Part shown: in pieces, positions 49,131-58,589 of the stretch
Layout: every line of letters begins with the position of its first letter
Position numbering within the stretch: position 1 is the first letter of the stretch
Source of the DNA: JBMOLK01 sp049325575
GTDB taxonomy: Bacteria > Bacillota > Clostridia > Acetivibrionales > Acetivibrionaceae
Direction of reading: 5' to 3'
Length of the DNA stretch: 64,000 nucleotides
Assembly (NCBI GenBank): GCA_049325575.1
Contig: JBMOLK010000058.1
Coordinates: forward strand, 45,192-109,191
Made by a program: the position numbers and the translations under genes
Notes under the pieces: generated by a model
Database searches by the model: none
Seen by the model: the letters and a program-made list of their open reading frames with translations, nothing else
What the model was told of the DNA's origin: nothing

Positions 49131-50369
49131 ATGAAAATATTTACTATTGCAAGGTATGATTTTGTAAAGCTGTTTAGGGATAAATCTGCTTTGATTATTA
49201 TGATAGCAGTGCCGGTGATATTTACTTTTGTAATGGGGCTTGCCTATGGAAGTGCGGGCTCCAAGGGTGTACAGAAAATACCGGTAGGGCTTGTAAACCT
49301 CAATAGCAGTGAACTTGTTAAGGAGCTCATTGCAAATATAAAAAAAGATAATACTATATATTTCATCGAAATGAAAGAGGATGAGCTTTTACAGAAAGTT
49401 AAGAGCTCAAGCGTAGAAGCCGGGTTTATAATTCCAGATGATTTTGGCAAAAAACTTGGGGAAGGAAAAACCGCAGAGATTAAGGTCTTAAAACTACCTA
49501 CTTCAGCAGGCTTTAACGCAGTTAAAGGAACTATCGGTACTGCTGTTTTAAAAATGCATATCAAAGACGTTAGTAAGAGATATTTCGGGAATAAGATCAG
49601 TGGTCCAACTGATTTGGATAAAGACTTGATAGTTTCCGATATGATTGCAAAGCTTGGTGAGAAGCTTGAAGAACCATCGAAATTCACTGTCAGCGATATA
49701 AGGGTTTCAGGTGATGAGGAAAGTACCGATTTTAACGGAAAAGCACATAGTTCCATAGGGGTAGCCGTAATGTTTGTAATGTTTGCAGTCATACTGGGGG
49801 CAGGTGAGATTCTTGAAGAGAAGAAGAATAGGACATGGGACAGACTTATCATTACCCCAACCAGCAGGACAACGGTAATGCTGGGAAAAATAACAGGTAC
49901 ATTTTTAAGGGGATGGGCACAGGTTGTATTCCTCATAATCTTTGGATGGCTTGTTATGGGCGTGAGCTGGGGAAACTCGATTTTTGCAAGTATGGTTCTG
50001 TTCAGCGTTTACCTTCTATGTCTTACCAGTTTGGGAATGTTCCTGTCTTCACTGGTAAAGACCAATGCACAGCTTGGTGCTTACTCTTCAGTAATAATTA
50101 TAGCTACATCCATGCTTTCAGGGTGCTATTGGCCTGTAGAAATGGTACCAGGATATATGCAGAGGATAGCTATGCTGTTTCCGCAATATTGGGCTATTAA
50201 GGCGCTTAACAACACAGTAAATGCAAACATGGGTATTGCATCCATTGTAAATCACTTACTGGTACTGTCTTTAATGGGAGTATTGTTTTTCATACTGGGC
50301 ATTATTAGCGGAAGACTTAGGGGTAATCTAAACAAAGCTGTACAAATTCAGGGAACTTATAGCTCATAG
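49131..50369 (+). CDS. ABC-2 family permease (LnrN-like)
   Basis: 412 residues, the same plan as the preceding permease: N-terminal helix (about 20-40), large extracellular loop, C-terminal helices with ILEEKKNRTWDRLIITPTSRTT and GMFLSSLVKTNAQLG. Presumably pairs with it as a heterodimer. Last gene of the ABC operon, 15 bases after its neighbour with SD gggaggtgg. Confidence 0.88.
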   Translation: MKIFTIARYDFVKLFRDKSALIIMIAVPVIFTFVMGLAYGSAGSKGVQKIPVGLVNLNSSELVKELIANIKKDNTIYFIEMKEDELLQKVKSSSVEAGFIIPDDFGKKLGEGKTAEIKVLKLPTSAGFNAVKGTIGTAVLKMHIKDVSKRYFGNKISGPTDLDKDLIVSDMIAKLGEKLEEPSKFTVSDIRVSGDEESTDFNGKAHSSIGVAVMFVMFAVILGAGEILEEKKNRTWDRLIITPTSRTTVMLGKITGTFLRGWAQVVFLIIFGWLVMGVSWGNSIFASMVLFSVYLLCLTSLGMFLSSLVKTNAQLGAYSSVIIIATSMLSGCYWPVEMVPGYMQRIAMLFPQYWAIKALNNTVNANMGIASIVNHLLVLSLMGVLFFILGIISGRLRGNLNKAVQIQGTYSS

Positions 50370-50545
50370 ATATGTATGAACATATAATATATGTCAATAC
50401 TAGAGATAGCGAACTTTGAAGTTAAACATGTGATTCCCTTAAGCCTGTTTGATTCAAATGGCTTGCTCATCATGTTTATCTTCTTTAAGAAAGGATGAAA
50501 GTTCAGGGGATATACCAATAGAATACGCATTTTTTAACATAATTC

Positions 50546-50574
50546 TTGACATGTGATTTATTAGTTAGTATAAT
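50546..50574 (+). promoter_or_regulatory. perfect sigma-A promoter of yceD-rpmF
   Basis: TTGACA (50546-50551), exactly 17 bases, TATAAT (50569-50574), 30 bases before the yceD ATG. Confidence 0.85.
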
Positions 50575-50603
50575 ATTTTCTGTCGGTTTTAAGAGGTGGC
50601 ATT

Positions 50604-51110
50604 ATGAAAGTTGATATATCTAATATTTTGAAGATTAACGGTGCCTCGCAAAATGTAGAGTTTAACGAGGTAATGGAAGGCTTTAATTTAGTGTTGGATG
50701 ACTTCAGTTTTGATGAACCGGTTAGCTTTAAAGGCAGTCTTGTAAACATCGGAGGTATTATAAAGCTGGAGGGTGATCTAAGGGCTTTGTATATCACAAA
50801 GTGCTCCAGATGCTTAAAAGATATCAAATCAGAAGTGCATGTCACTGTAAAGGAAGACTTTATTGAAGAGGGCAAGGATAAAGACGACGAAGCGTATACA
50901 TATCAGGGCAAATATGTTGAGCTTGACAAGGTATTAAAAGACAATATCATTTTAAACCTCCCAGCAAAGCAGGTATGTGAAGGTGAGTGTAAAGGACTTT
51001 GCCCAAAGTGTGGAAATAACCTTAATGATAAAGACTGTGAATGCAGGGATGAAGATATAAACCCTCGTATGGAAGCTTTAAGGGATTTTTTTAAAACTGA
51101 AAACAATTAA
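50604..51110 (+). CDS. yceD: YceD/DUF177 family protein
   Basis: 168 residues. DUF177 core with KCSRCLKDIKSEV and C-terminal CEGECKGLCPKCGNNLNDKDCEC, cysteines that probably bind zinc. DUF177 proteins precede rpmF in most bacteria and are linked to 23S rRNA/50S maturation. SD agaggtgg. 46 bases before rpmF. Confidence 0.9.
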   Translation: MKVDISNILKINGASQNVEFNEVMEGFNLVLDDFSFDEPVSFKGSLVNIGGIIKLEGDLRALYITKCSRCLKDIKSEVHVTVKEDFIEEGKDKDDEAYTYQGKYVELDKVLKDNIILNLPAKQVCEGECKGLCPKCGNNLNDKDCECRDEDINPRMEALRDFFKTENN

Positions 51111-51156
51111 TTTTATATACAATCGATTGTTGTATGGTGATGAGGAGGTGTAATAC

Positions 51157-51357
51157 ATGGCAAATCCAAAACGTAAATGGTCTAAAGCAAGGACGGGAAA
51201 AAGAAGATCACAGTGGAAGTTATCAGCACCTAATTTGATTGAATGTCCACATTGTCATTCCTTAAAGTTGCTTCACAGGGTATGTAAAGAATGTGGTCAT
51301 TATACAGTAAAACGTAAAGGTGAACGTAAATCAATTGAGGTAATTAACGTTGAATAG
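51157..51357 (+). CDS. rpmF: 50S ribosomal protein L32
   Basis: 66 residues: MANPKRKWSKARTGKRRSQW, then a zinc ribbon CPHC ... CKECGHY. Standard length. SD gaggaggtg. Expressed with yceD from the promoter at 50546; ended by the terminator at 51361. Confidence 0.95.
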   Translation: MANPKRKWSKARTGKRRSQWKLSAPNLIECPHCHSLKLLHRVCKECGHYTVKRKGERKSIEVINVE

Positions 51358-51360
51358 AGT

Positions 51361-51389
51361 AAAAGCAGCAGATTTAACTGCTGCTTTTT
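51361..51389 (+). terminator. intrinsic terminator of yceD-rpmF
   Basis: aaagcagcag, atttaa, ctgctgcttt and T run. Confidence 0.88.
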
Positions 51390-51475
51390 GCTTAAGTTTA
51401 AAGGTATTGATTAACGCTTCTTTTTCTTGTTGTTCTATATTATAAATACAATGTGTCTGGTTGGGAGGCTTTTGG

Positions 51476-52801
51476 TTGATAGAAGTACCTGTACTTGTTA
51501 AAAATGTTCTGCCCGGAAGTATAGCTGAAGAAGCGGGCATTGAAGAAGGAGACAACATATTATCCATAAATGGTGAGAAAATAAAGGATATATTTGATTA
51601 TAGATTCTTGATGACTGAAGAAAGCCTTTTACTTGAAATACAAAAGAAAGACGGAGAGGTTTGGGAAATAGAGATAGAAAAGGACGAATATGAGGACCTG
51701 GGTATTGAGTTTGAAAGTCTGATGATTGATGAAGCAAAAAGCTGTAGGAATAAGTGTATTTTTTGTTTTATTGACCAGCTTCCGAAGGGAATGAGAGAGA
51801 CTCTTTATTTTAAGGATGATGATTCCAGACTGTCATTCTTTATGGGAAATTACGTTACTCTTAGCAATATGAGTTATAATGATCTTAATCGGATTATCAA
51901 GTATAGAATGTCTCCTATTAATGTTTCGGTGCATACCACCAATCCGGACTTGAGGGTGTTTATGCTAAAGAACAAGACAGCCGGGAATCTAATAAAAAAA
52001 ATAAAAAAACTTATAAATGGCGGAATAACGGTAAATTGCCAAATAGTATTATGCAGGGAAATAAATGATAAAGCAGAGTTGGATAGGTCTATAAATGAGC
52101 TTTCCTCTCTCTATCCGGGAATAAACAGCATATCGGTTGTCCCTGTTGGGCTGACCCGGTACCGGGAGAATTTGAGTGAATTAAAGCCTTATGATGTGAA
52201 ATCTTCCATTGAGGTAATAAACCAGGTAGAGAGGTGGCAGGGGGAGCTCCTGAAAAAATTTGGGTCAAGGGTGGTTTATCTGGCCGATGAGTTTTATATC
52301 ATGGCAGGGCTTGATATACCCGGTTATGATGCTTACGAAGACTTTCCACAGATAGAAAACGGTGTCGGGCTTATAGCTTTATTTAAGCAGGAGTTTGATG
52401 ATTATCTTGAAGAAGTCAGGCTTAGCCTGAAGAAGAAAAAAAAGGTAAGTATAGCTACAGGAGTTTCTTCTTATAATTATATAAAGGAAATGGCGGATAT
52501 TCTTGAAAGAAAATATGAAAATTTAAATGTAAATATTTATAAAATAAAAAATGAATTTTTCGGAGAGAATGTAACTGTTACAGGTCTTCTTACAGGAAGG
52601 GACATAGTAGACCAGCTTTGTGGTAAAGATATTGGAGAAGTGCTTTTAATTTCTAGGTCTATGTTAAAATCGGGAGAGGAACTGTTACTTGACGATTTTA
52701 GTCTGGATATGATAGAAGAAAAACTAAAGGTAAAAGTTAGTGTTGTAGAAAATTGCGGGAAGGACTTTATTGAAAAAATACTGGGAATGAATATAAAATA
52801 A
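51476..52801 (+). CDS. DUF512 protein: PDZ plus radical SAM-like
   Basis: 441 residues from TTG 51476, SD gggagg 7 bases upstream. N-terminal PDZ-like part (about 1-75: VLPGSIAEEAGIEEGDNILS), then CRNKCIFCFIDQLPKGMR with the CX3CX2C radical SAM cluster, FFMGNYVTLSN, and a long C-terminal DUF512 region (GVGLIALFKQEFDD). Conserved in Clostridia beside der; reaction unknown. Confidence 0.88.
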   Translation: MIEVPVLVKNVLPGSIAEEAGIEEGDNILSINGEKIKDIFDYRFLMTEESLLLEIQKKDGEVWEIEIEKDEYEDLGIEFESLMIDEAKSCRNKCIFCFIDQLPKGMRETLYFKDDDSRLSFFMGNYVTLSNMSYNDLNRIIKYRMSPINVSVHTTNPDLRVFMLKNKTAGNLIKKIKKLINGGITVNCQIVLCREINDKAELDRSINELSSLYPGINSISVVPVGLTRYRENLSELKPYDVKSSIEVINQVERWQGELLKKFGSRVVYLADEFYIMAGLDIPGYDAYEDFPQIENGVGLIALFKQEFDDYLEEVRLSLKKKKKVSIATGVSSYNYIKEMADILERKYENLNVNIYKIKNEFFGENVTVTGLLTGRDIVDQLCGKDIGEVLLISRSMLKSGEELLLDDFSLDMIEEKLKVKVSVVENCGKDFIEKILGMNIK

Positions 52802-52863
52802 GGATAGCACCAGATTAATTTTAGGTTTATTAAAAAGATTTTTTTCATATGGAGGGAGATAAG

Positions 52864-54186
52864 TTGCCAAAACCGGTTGTTGCAGTAGTTGGAAGGCCAA
52901 ATGTAGGTAAATCTACTTTTTTTAATTATCTGGCAGGAAAGAGAATTTCCATAGTTGAAGATACTCCGGGTGTAACGCGGGATAGAATATATGCCGAGGT
53001 TGAATGGAGAAACAGGAAGTTTACTCTTATAGATACAGGCGGTATAGAACCCTATTCTGAAGACAAGATAATGCAGCAAATGAAAAGACAGGCAGAAATG
53101 GCTATTAATACTGCTGATGTTATTGTTTTTATGGTGGATATCAGGGACGGACTTACAGCATCGGATAAAGAAGTGGCTACCATGCTTAGAAAGACCCAAA
53201 AGCCTGTTGTGGTGGTTGTCAACAAAGTTGATAAAGTAGGAGAACCCCCTGCGGAAGTTTATGAGTTTTACAATCTGGGGTTTGGAGACATATTGACGGT
53301 CTCATCTCTTCACGGGCTTGGAATGGGAGATTTGCTGGATGAAATATATAGTCACTTCCCTGATGACCTTGAGGAAGAATATGATGAAGAGGTTATAAAA
53401 GTTGCTGTTATAGGTAAACCGAATGTAGGAAAGTCATCTCTTATCAACAGGATTTTGGGAGAGGAAAGGGTTATTGTAAGTGATATTCCCGGAACGACCA
53501 GGGATGCCATAGATACGTATGTAGAGAATGATGAAGGCAAATTTGTATTTATTGATACCGCCGGAATAAGAAGACAAAGCAAGATCAATGAAAATATAGA
53601 AAAATACAGTACCATAAGGTCATGGACTGCCATCGAGAGAGCGGATGTATGTGTTATATTGATAGATGCCCAAGAAGGTGTTACTGAACAGGACACAAAG
53701 ATAGCAGGTTATGCTCATGAACAAGGGAAAGCATCCATAATTATAATAAACAAGTGGGATCTAATTGAGAAAGAAACAGGTACACTGGAAGAGTACCGCA
53801 AGACAGTACATGAAAAGCTTGGATTCATGCTCTATGCTCCTGTTTTGTTTATATCGGCAAAGACAGGCCAAAGGGTTGGCAAGATATATGAGTTGATCAA
53901 ATTTGTTGCAAATCAGGCTGCGCTAAGGATCTCAACAGGTGTTTTAAATGATCTTCTCAATGAGGCTACAGCAATGGTTCAGCCGCCATCCGATAAGGGA
54001 AAGAGGCTTAAGATCTACTATATGACCCAGGCATCGGTCAAACCGCCTACTTTTGTTCTTTTTATAAACAACATGGAACTTATGCATTACTCTTATGAGA
54101 GATACCTTGAAAATCAACTTCGCAAGAGTTTTGGTTTTGAGGGAACCCCTATAAGGTTTATATTAAGAGAGAAGGATAAGGAGTGA
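52864..54186 (+). CDS. der: ribosome-associated GTPase Der (EngA)
   Basis: 440 residues from TTG 52864 ([15 protein letters not shown]), SD ggagggag; ATG 52849 lies before the SD. Two tandem GTPase domains: GRPNVGKST with DTGG and NKVDK, and GKPNVGKSS with DTAG and NKWD. C-terminal KH-like domain (about 350-440). Essential for 50S assembly. Its stop overlaps the upstream part of plsY. Confidence 0.96.
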   Translation: MPKPVVAVVGRPNVGKSTFFNYLAGKRISIVEDTPGVTRDRIYAEVEWRNRKFTLIDTGGIEPYSEDKIMQQMKRQAEMAINTADVIVFMVDIRDGLTASDKEVATMLRKTQKPVVVVVNKVDKVGEPPAEVYEFYNLGFGDILTVSSLHGLGMGDLLDEIYSHFPDDLEEEYDEEVIKVAVIGKPNVGKSSLINRILGEERVIVSDIPGTTRDAIDTYVENDEGKFVFIDTAGIRRQSKINENIEKYSTIRSWTAIERADVCVILIDAQEGVTEQDTKIAGYAHEQGKASIIIINKWDLIEKETGTLEEYRKTVHEKLGFMLYAPVLFISAKTGQRVGKIYELIKFVANQAALRISTGVLNDLLNEATAMVQPPSDKGKRLKIYYMTQASVKPPTFVLFINNMELMHYSYERYLENQLRKSFGFEGTPIRFILREKDKE

Positions 54187-54191
54187 TTGCT

Positions 54192-54839
54192 TTGGCTTTG
54201 CTTTTATTAAGAGCTGTTTTAGCTGCTTTCATAGGTTATCTTCTTGGGAGTGCAAACACATCACTTATTGTAGGAAGGTTTTACGGGGTGGATGTGAGGA
54301 AGCACGGAAGCGGAAACGCTGGTATGACCAATACATTGAGAACCATGGGAAAGCTTCCTGCACTTCTTGTAATTATAGGTGATATACTAAAAGGTGTTTT
54401 ATCCTGTGTTATAGGCTACTATATACTTAAAGACGCAGGAAGCATTGTCAGTTTCAGCGGTGTGGGTGATATAGACAATATGGGGCTTCTGGCAGGCGGT
54501 ATAGGTGCAATTGTTGGACACAACTGGCCCCTTTATTTCGGTTTTAAAGGAGGTAAAGGCATACTTACTACTTTCGCCGTAGTTATGATGTCAGACCCTT
54601 TGATAGGGCTTATTCTATTGGGCATATTCATAATTATTGTTGCAATAACAAGGTATGTTTCATTAGGTTCTATAATTGCTGCTGCCTTATTTCCGGTGGC
54701 TGCCGGGGTATTAAGTGGGGATATGATTTTTGTAGGTTTTGCAGGAGTTATAGGTCTTCTTGCCATATTAAGGCATCATTCCAATATTGGAAGACTTCTA
54801 AAAGGTACAGAGTCCAAATTGGGCGTAAAAAAGGCTTAG
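54192..54839 (+). CDS. plsY: acyl-phosphate glycerol-3-phosphate acyltransferase
   Basis: 215 residues from TTG 54192: SD aaggag (54178-54183) is 8 bases before it, while GTG 54183 overlaps the SD. Five membrane helices. Conserved cytosolic loops: GSGNAGMTNTLRTMGK, GHNWPLYFGFKGGKG and the RHHSNIGRLLKGTE end. Transfers acyl from acyl phosphate to G3P, the first step of phospholipid synthesis. Substrate comes from GpsA, encoded next. Confidence 0.93.
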   Translation: MALLLLRAVLAAFIGYLLGSANTSLIVGRFYGVDVRKHGSGNAGMTNTLRTMGKLPALLVIIGDILKGVLSCVIGYYILKDAGSIVSFSGVGDIDNMGLLAGGIGAIVGHNWPLYFGFKGGKGILTTFAVVMMSDPLIGLILLGIFIIIVAITRYVSLGSIIAAALFPVAAGVLSGDMIFVGFAGVIGLLAILRHHSNIGRLLKGTESKLGVKKA

Positions 54840-54854
54840 GTTAGGAGGTCGGCT

Positions 54855-55877
54855 ATGAATAAAAAAATATCCATTATAGGCGCTGGAAGTTGGGGAACCG
54901 CGCTTTCGATACTGCTTGCCAAGGCGGGTAATAGTGTTAAGATGTGGTCCATATTCCAGGACGAAATTGATATGATAAATAACAAGAGAGAGCATTTGCA
55001 TAAGCTTCCGGGAGTCCTTATACCCGAAGGGGTTTCGTGTACAGATGATATGGAGGAGTCCATAAACGGCGCTGACGCTGTGGTGATGGTAGTTCCTTCA
55101 CAGACTATAAGAAAAAATGCCAGAGATATGTCAAGGTACATAAAGGATGGAACTATTATTGTGAGCTGTTCAAAAGGGCTGGAGGAGGAAACCGGTCTTA
55201 GACTGTCCGAGGTAGTGCAGCAGGAAATTCCCCGGGCGCAGTTGGTTGCTTTATCCGGACCAAGTCATGCGGAGGAGGTAGCCAGGGATGTGCCCACAAC
55301 TGTAGTAGCGGCATCACAGAATATTCAGGCTGCTGAGTTTATACAGGATATATTTATGACCCCAAAGTTTAGAGTATATACAAACCCTGATATTATTGGT
55401 GTAGAACTGGGGGGAGCTCTTAAAAACGTTATTGCTCTATGCGCCGGGATTTCCGATGGACTGGGCTTTGGAGACAATACAAAGGCTGCTCTGATGACAA
55501 GGGGTATTACAGAAATATCAAGATTGGGTATTTCCATGGGAGCAAGTTCTCAAACCTTTGCGGGTCTTGCAGGTATCGGGGACCTTATCGTAACCTGTAC
55601 CAGCATGCACAGCAGAAACAGGCGGGCAGGAATACTGATTGGGCAAGGTAAATCTCCAAAAGAGGCCATGGAAGAAGTAAAAATGGTTGTTGAGGGTGTG
55701 ACAACTACAAAGGCAGCATATGAACTTGCGAAAAATAAAAATGTTTCCATGCCTATAACAAACGAAGCTTATGAGGTATTGTTCAATGGGAAGAATGCAA
55801 AGCTGGCAGTTGCTGACCTTATGACGAGAAACAAGAAGAATGAGGTTGAAGAATTGGGTGAAAGCAGCTGGCTTTAA
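54855..55877 (+). CDS. gpsA: NAD(P)-dependent glycerol-3-phosphate dehydrogenase
   Basis: 340 residues. NAD-binding GAGSWGTALSILLAKAG, the SCSKGLEEETGLRLSE and ALSGPSHAEEVA motifs, catalytic Lys in GGALKNVIALCAGISDG, and the substrate loop CTSMHSRNRRAG. Makes G3P for PlsY. SD aggaggtcgg. Followed by a terminator. Confidence 0.96.
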   Translation: MNKKISIIGAGSWGTALSILLAKAGNSVKMWSIFQDEIDMINNKREHLHKLPGVLIPEGVSCTDDMEESINGADAVVMVVPSQTIRKNARDMSRYIKDGTIIVSCSKGLEEETGLRLSEVVQQEIPRAQLVALSGPSHAEEVARDVPTTVVAASQNIQAAEFIQDIFMTPKFRVYTNPDIIGVELGGALKNVIALCAGISDGLGFGDNTKAALMTRGITEISRLGISMGASSQTFAGLAGIGDLIVTCTSMHSRNRRAGILIGQGKSPKEAMEEVKMVVEGVTTTKAAYELAKNKNVSMPITNEAYEVLFNGKNAKLAVADLMTRNKKNEVEELGESSWL

Positions 55878-55933
55878 ACAAACTATAAAGTTTTTCTATT
55901 CTCTGGACTAAATCAAAAAAACTTAAAAGTAAG

Positions 55934-55972
55934 TGAGCAGGTAATAAAAAGATTGGCTGCTCATTTTTTTTT
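55934..55972 (+). terminator. intrinsic terminator of the DUF512-der-plsY-gpsA cluster
   Basis: tgagcag with ctgctca, 16-base loop, then a run of nine T. Confidence 0.78.
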
Positions 55973-56202
55973 GTCCTTTTTGTAATAATAGGAGGATATA
56001 GACAATATATTTATATTGATAAGGGTACTAGTACTTAAAACTTAAGTTGCATTCTGTTGGAGAAGGTAGTCTAACTAAGAAGTCATAATCAAGTTTAAAC
56101 ATAGAGGCATCTAAAACAGTGTTCTTGTAATACTGACTTAAGTTTTGGGTGAAAATCAGTAAATTTTGACAGGTTTCAAATAAAAGTAAGGGGGGTTTGC
56201 GG
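55973..56202. other. spoIVA upstream region
   Basis: 230 bases holding small palindromes (gtactagtac, acttaaaacttaagt near 56030). Expected to hold a sigma-E promoter by family knowledge, but I cannot point to a convincing one. Confidence 0.3.
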
Positions 56203-57681
56203 GTGGAAAAATATAATATATACCAGCAAATATCAGAAAGAACGCAGGGAGATATATATATAGGCGTAGTAGGTCCGGTTAGAACCGGGAAGTCCACGTT
56301 TATAAAAAGGTTTATGGATTTATTGGTTATACCCAACATAGAAAATGAGTACTCAAGGGGTCGTGCGAAAGATGAGCTTCCCCAAAGTGCTTCCGGACGT
56401 ACCATAATGACTACGGAACCTAAGTTTATACCCAACGAGGCGGTTGAGATTGAACTGGAGGAAAGTGTACAGTTCAAAGTAAGACTGGTTGACTGCGTAG
56501 GCTATATGGTAAAGGGTGCATTGGGGCATATGGAGAATGACGCTCCGAGAATGGTATCTACTCCATGGTTTGATCATCAGATTCCTTTTGTGGAAGCTGC
56601 CGAGATTGGTACCAGAAAGGTTATAAACGACCATTCAACAATTGGCCTGGTAGTGACAACAGACGGCAGCATAACCGATATTGACAGGGAAGATTATGTT
56701 GAGGCTGAAGAACGCGTAGTAAAGGAGTTAAAAGAAATAAACAAACCTTTTGTAATCCTTCTAAACGCGATAAATCCTTCAGATGATGAAACCGAAAAGC
56801 TTAGGCAGGAACTGGAGATTAAGTACGGTGTTCCTGTTATAGGCACAAATTGTGCACAGCTTAGGAATGAAGACCTTAACAATATAATGGAAAGGGTGTT
56901 GTTTGAGTTTCCAATAAGCGAAATCGGTATTAATATACCAAGGTGGATAGAGTCTTTAGAAGATAACCACTGGCTGAAGGTTGACATGGTAAGCGCAGTA
57001 AGGGAAGCTTTCGCCGGAATTACAAAGATACGTGAAGTTAAAGGCAGTGTCAATAGGTTTGGAGAGTTCGATTTTATTAAGAAGGCATATATCGATAGAA
57101 TAAATCTTGGTTCGGGAAATGCCCTTGTAGAGATAAACGCGCAAGACGGCTTATTCTATCGGGTGCTTAGTGAAATGACAGGTCTTGAAATTGAAGGGGA
57201 ATACAAGCTTGTAAGCCTTATGAGGGATCTTGCAAAGATGAAGAAAGAGTATGACAAGGTCCAGTATGCTCTGCATGAGGTGAAGGTTAAAGGGTATGGG
57301 ATAGTTACTCCTCAAATGGAAGAGCTTTCACTTGAAGAACCGGAGATAGTAAAGCAGGGAAGCAGGTTTGGTGTAAAGTTAAGAGCTAGTGCTCCTTCCA
57401 TCCATATGATAAGAGCAGATATAGAAACTGAAATAGCTCCTCTGGTTGGAACAGAGAAGCAGTCTGAAGAGCTGGTAAATTATCTGCTTAAGGAGTTTGA
57501 AAGCGAGCCGGAGAAGTTATGGCAATCCAATATATTTGGGAAATCACTTCACGAGTTGGTAAGTGAGGGACTTCAGAACAAGCTTTACAGGATGCCCGAA
57601 GATGCACAGCTAAAACTTCAGGAAACCCTTCAAAAGATAATTAATGAGGGAAGCGGAGGACTTATTTGTATTATACTTTGA
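56203..57681 (+). CDS. spoIVA: stage IV sporulation protein A
   Basis: 492 residues from GTG 56203 (MEKYNIYQQISERTQGDIY), the exact length and start pattern of Bacillus SpoIVA; TTG 56197 adds two residues. Walker A VVGPVRTGKST, then ELPQSASGRTIMTTEPKF, DCVGYMVKGA and TDGSITD. ATPase that polymerises on the forespore and forms the base of the coat; mother-cell expressed. Terminator follows. Confidence 0.96.
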   Translation: MEKYNIYQQISERTQGDIYIGVVGPVRTGKSTFIKRFMDLLVIPNIENEYSRGRAKDELPQSASGRTIMTTEPKFIPNEAVEIELEESVQFKVRLVDCVGYMVKGALGHMENDAPRMVSTPWFDHQIPFVEAAEIGTRKVINDHSTIGLVVTTDGSITDIDREDYVEAEERVVKELKEINKPFVILLNAINPSDDETEKLRQELEIKYGVPVIGTNCAQLRNEDLNNIMERVLFEFPISEIGINIPRWIESLEDNHWLKVDMVSAVREAFAGITKIREVKGSVNRFGEFDFIKKAYIDRINLGSGNALVEINAQDGLFYRVLSEMTGLEIEGEYKLVSLMRDLAKMKKEYDKVQYALHEVKVKGYGIVTPQMEELSLEEPEIVKQGSRFGVKLRASAPSIHMIRADIETEIAPLVGTEKQSEELVNYLLKEFESEPEKLWQSNIFGKSLHELVSEGLQNKLYRMPEDAQLKLQETLQKIINEGSGGLICIIL

Positions 57682-57730
57682 GTTCCAGGTAGGAAAACAA
57701 TATAATAATTGAGCATATTTTAGTTTAAAA

Positions 57731-57773
57731 TAAAGGCATTACTATATCAATATTATATAGTGGTGTCTTTTTG
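57731..57773 (+). terminator. intrinsic terminator of spoIVA
   Basis: ggcattactata pairs (with G-U pairs) with tatagtggtgtc, followed by ttttt. Confidence 0.65.
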
Positions 57774-58028
57774 TATTGGATTTTTGCGGCCATACAACGA
57801 CTAATGATCGTGGTGCCGCCGCAGTAAAAGGTCGGGTTATGACTTGTTATAAATAATGTTACAAACTTTATTCGTAAAGTATCCTGCCTGTCAATGATTA
57901 TTTCCTGCTGAAGCATTTTCTAATATACTTTCAAATCAAGCTATACTGGTGAAATTATTTTTTTTTGTGCATTATAGTTCTAAGATTGCGATAGTGTAAA
58001 TACTAAGAAAAAATGCAGCAAATTTAAT
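57774..58028. other. intergenic, no gene recognised
   Basis: A GC-rich hairpin-like patch (gcggccat with tggtgccgc at 57786-57820), then AT-rich sequence. The minus-strand ORF at 57725-57916 overlaps the terminator and looks accidental. Confidence 0.4.
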
Positions 58029-58196
58029 ATGATGAAGAATTACTATTATAGACAAAATAATACTTGTAATGTGAAAGTAATAGGACAAAAAAGGAAAGAG
58101 ATAATGCAATTGGCATATAAAAGGGCAATGGCCAGAGGTCAAGAATTGGATATATTAATTTTGTCAAAGATTATAGGTCAAAGTGTGAGATCTTGA
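58029..58196 (+). CDS. possible Spo0E-like small protein
   Basis: 55 residues. The segment GQKRKEIMQLAYKRAM then ARGQELDILILSKI resembles the Spo0E-type phosphatase core (SQELD followed by a hydrophobic pair), whose members dephosphorylate Spo0A~P. The loop usually found between the two helices is shortened and there is no good SD, so it may be a remnant or not expressed. The spoIVA neighbourhood is only weak support. Confidence 0.33.
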   Translation: MMKNYYYRQNNTCNVKVIGQKRKEIMQLAYKRAMARGQELDILILSKIIGQSVRS

Positions 58197-58589
58197 GAAT
58201 TATTTGTTTATGATAAAGAATAAAACAATATAAGAGGAGAGTATATATTAAGTAAGATATTGTTTATGCAGCTATAATATGCAAGTCGCTTTCGTATTAT
58301 TTATTTATACCAGAGTGGATATGGAGCAGATCATGTAATAAACCAAAACCGGGTAAAGCCGTACGTAAGAAAGAGATACACCGCATATGTATATTTATAC
58401 CTTATGAGTAAAAAACAAGCATAGCACTAAAAAAGGGACTATAGTTAAGATATTAGAAACAATTTGAACTACATCGTAATATTTTCACTAAAAATAGTAA
58501 TTTTTTCATGTTGTTTTTTTTTAGATTAATTTATAATATAATTTATTGTATAAGCAATATCTAATCATCATTAAAGGGGGAAAAAAATT
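58197..58589. other. upstream region of the sugar ABC operon
   Basis: About 390 AT-rich bases. Overlapping TATAAT copies at 58532 and 58537 with a poor -35 (ttgttt at 58511) suggest a promoter near 58510-58542. No clear operator or riboswitch. Confidence 0.4.

Noticed and set aside
49244..49936. 230-residue minus-strand ORF
   Set aside because: Antisense to the second ABC-2 permease; Ser-rich translation typical of an antisense frame.
52537..53199. 220-residue minus-strand ORF
   Set aside because: Spans the DUF512/der boundary in antisense; no family resemblance or SD.
57725..57916. 63-residue minus-strand ORF after spoIVA
   Set aside because: Overlaps the spoIVA terminator and has no convincing SD.
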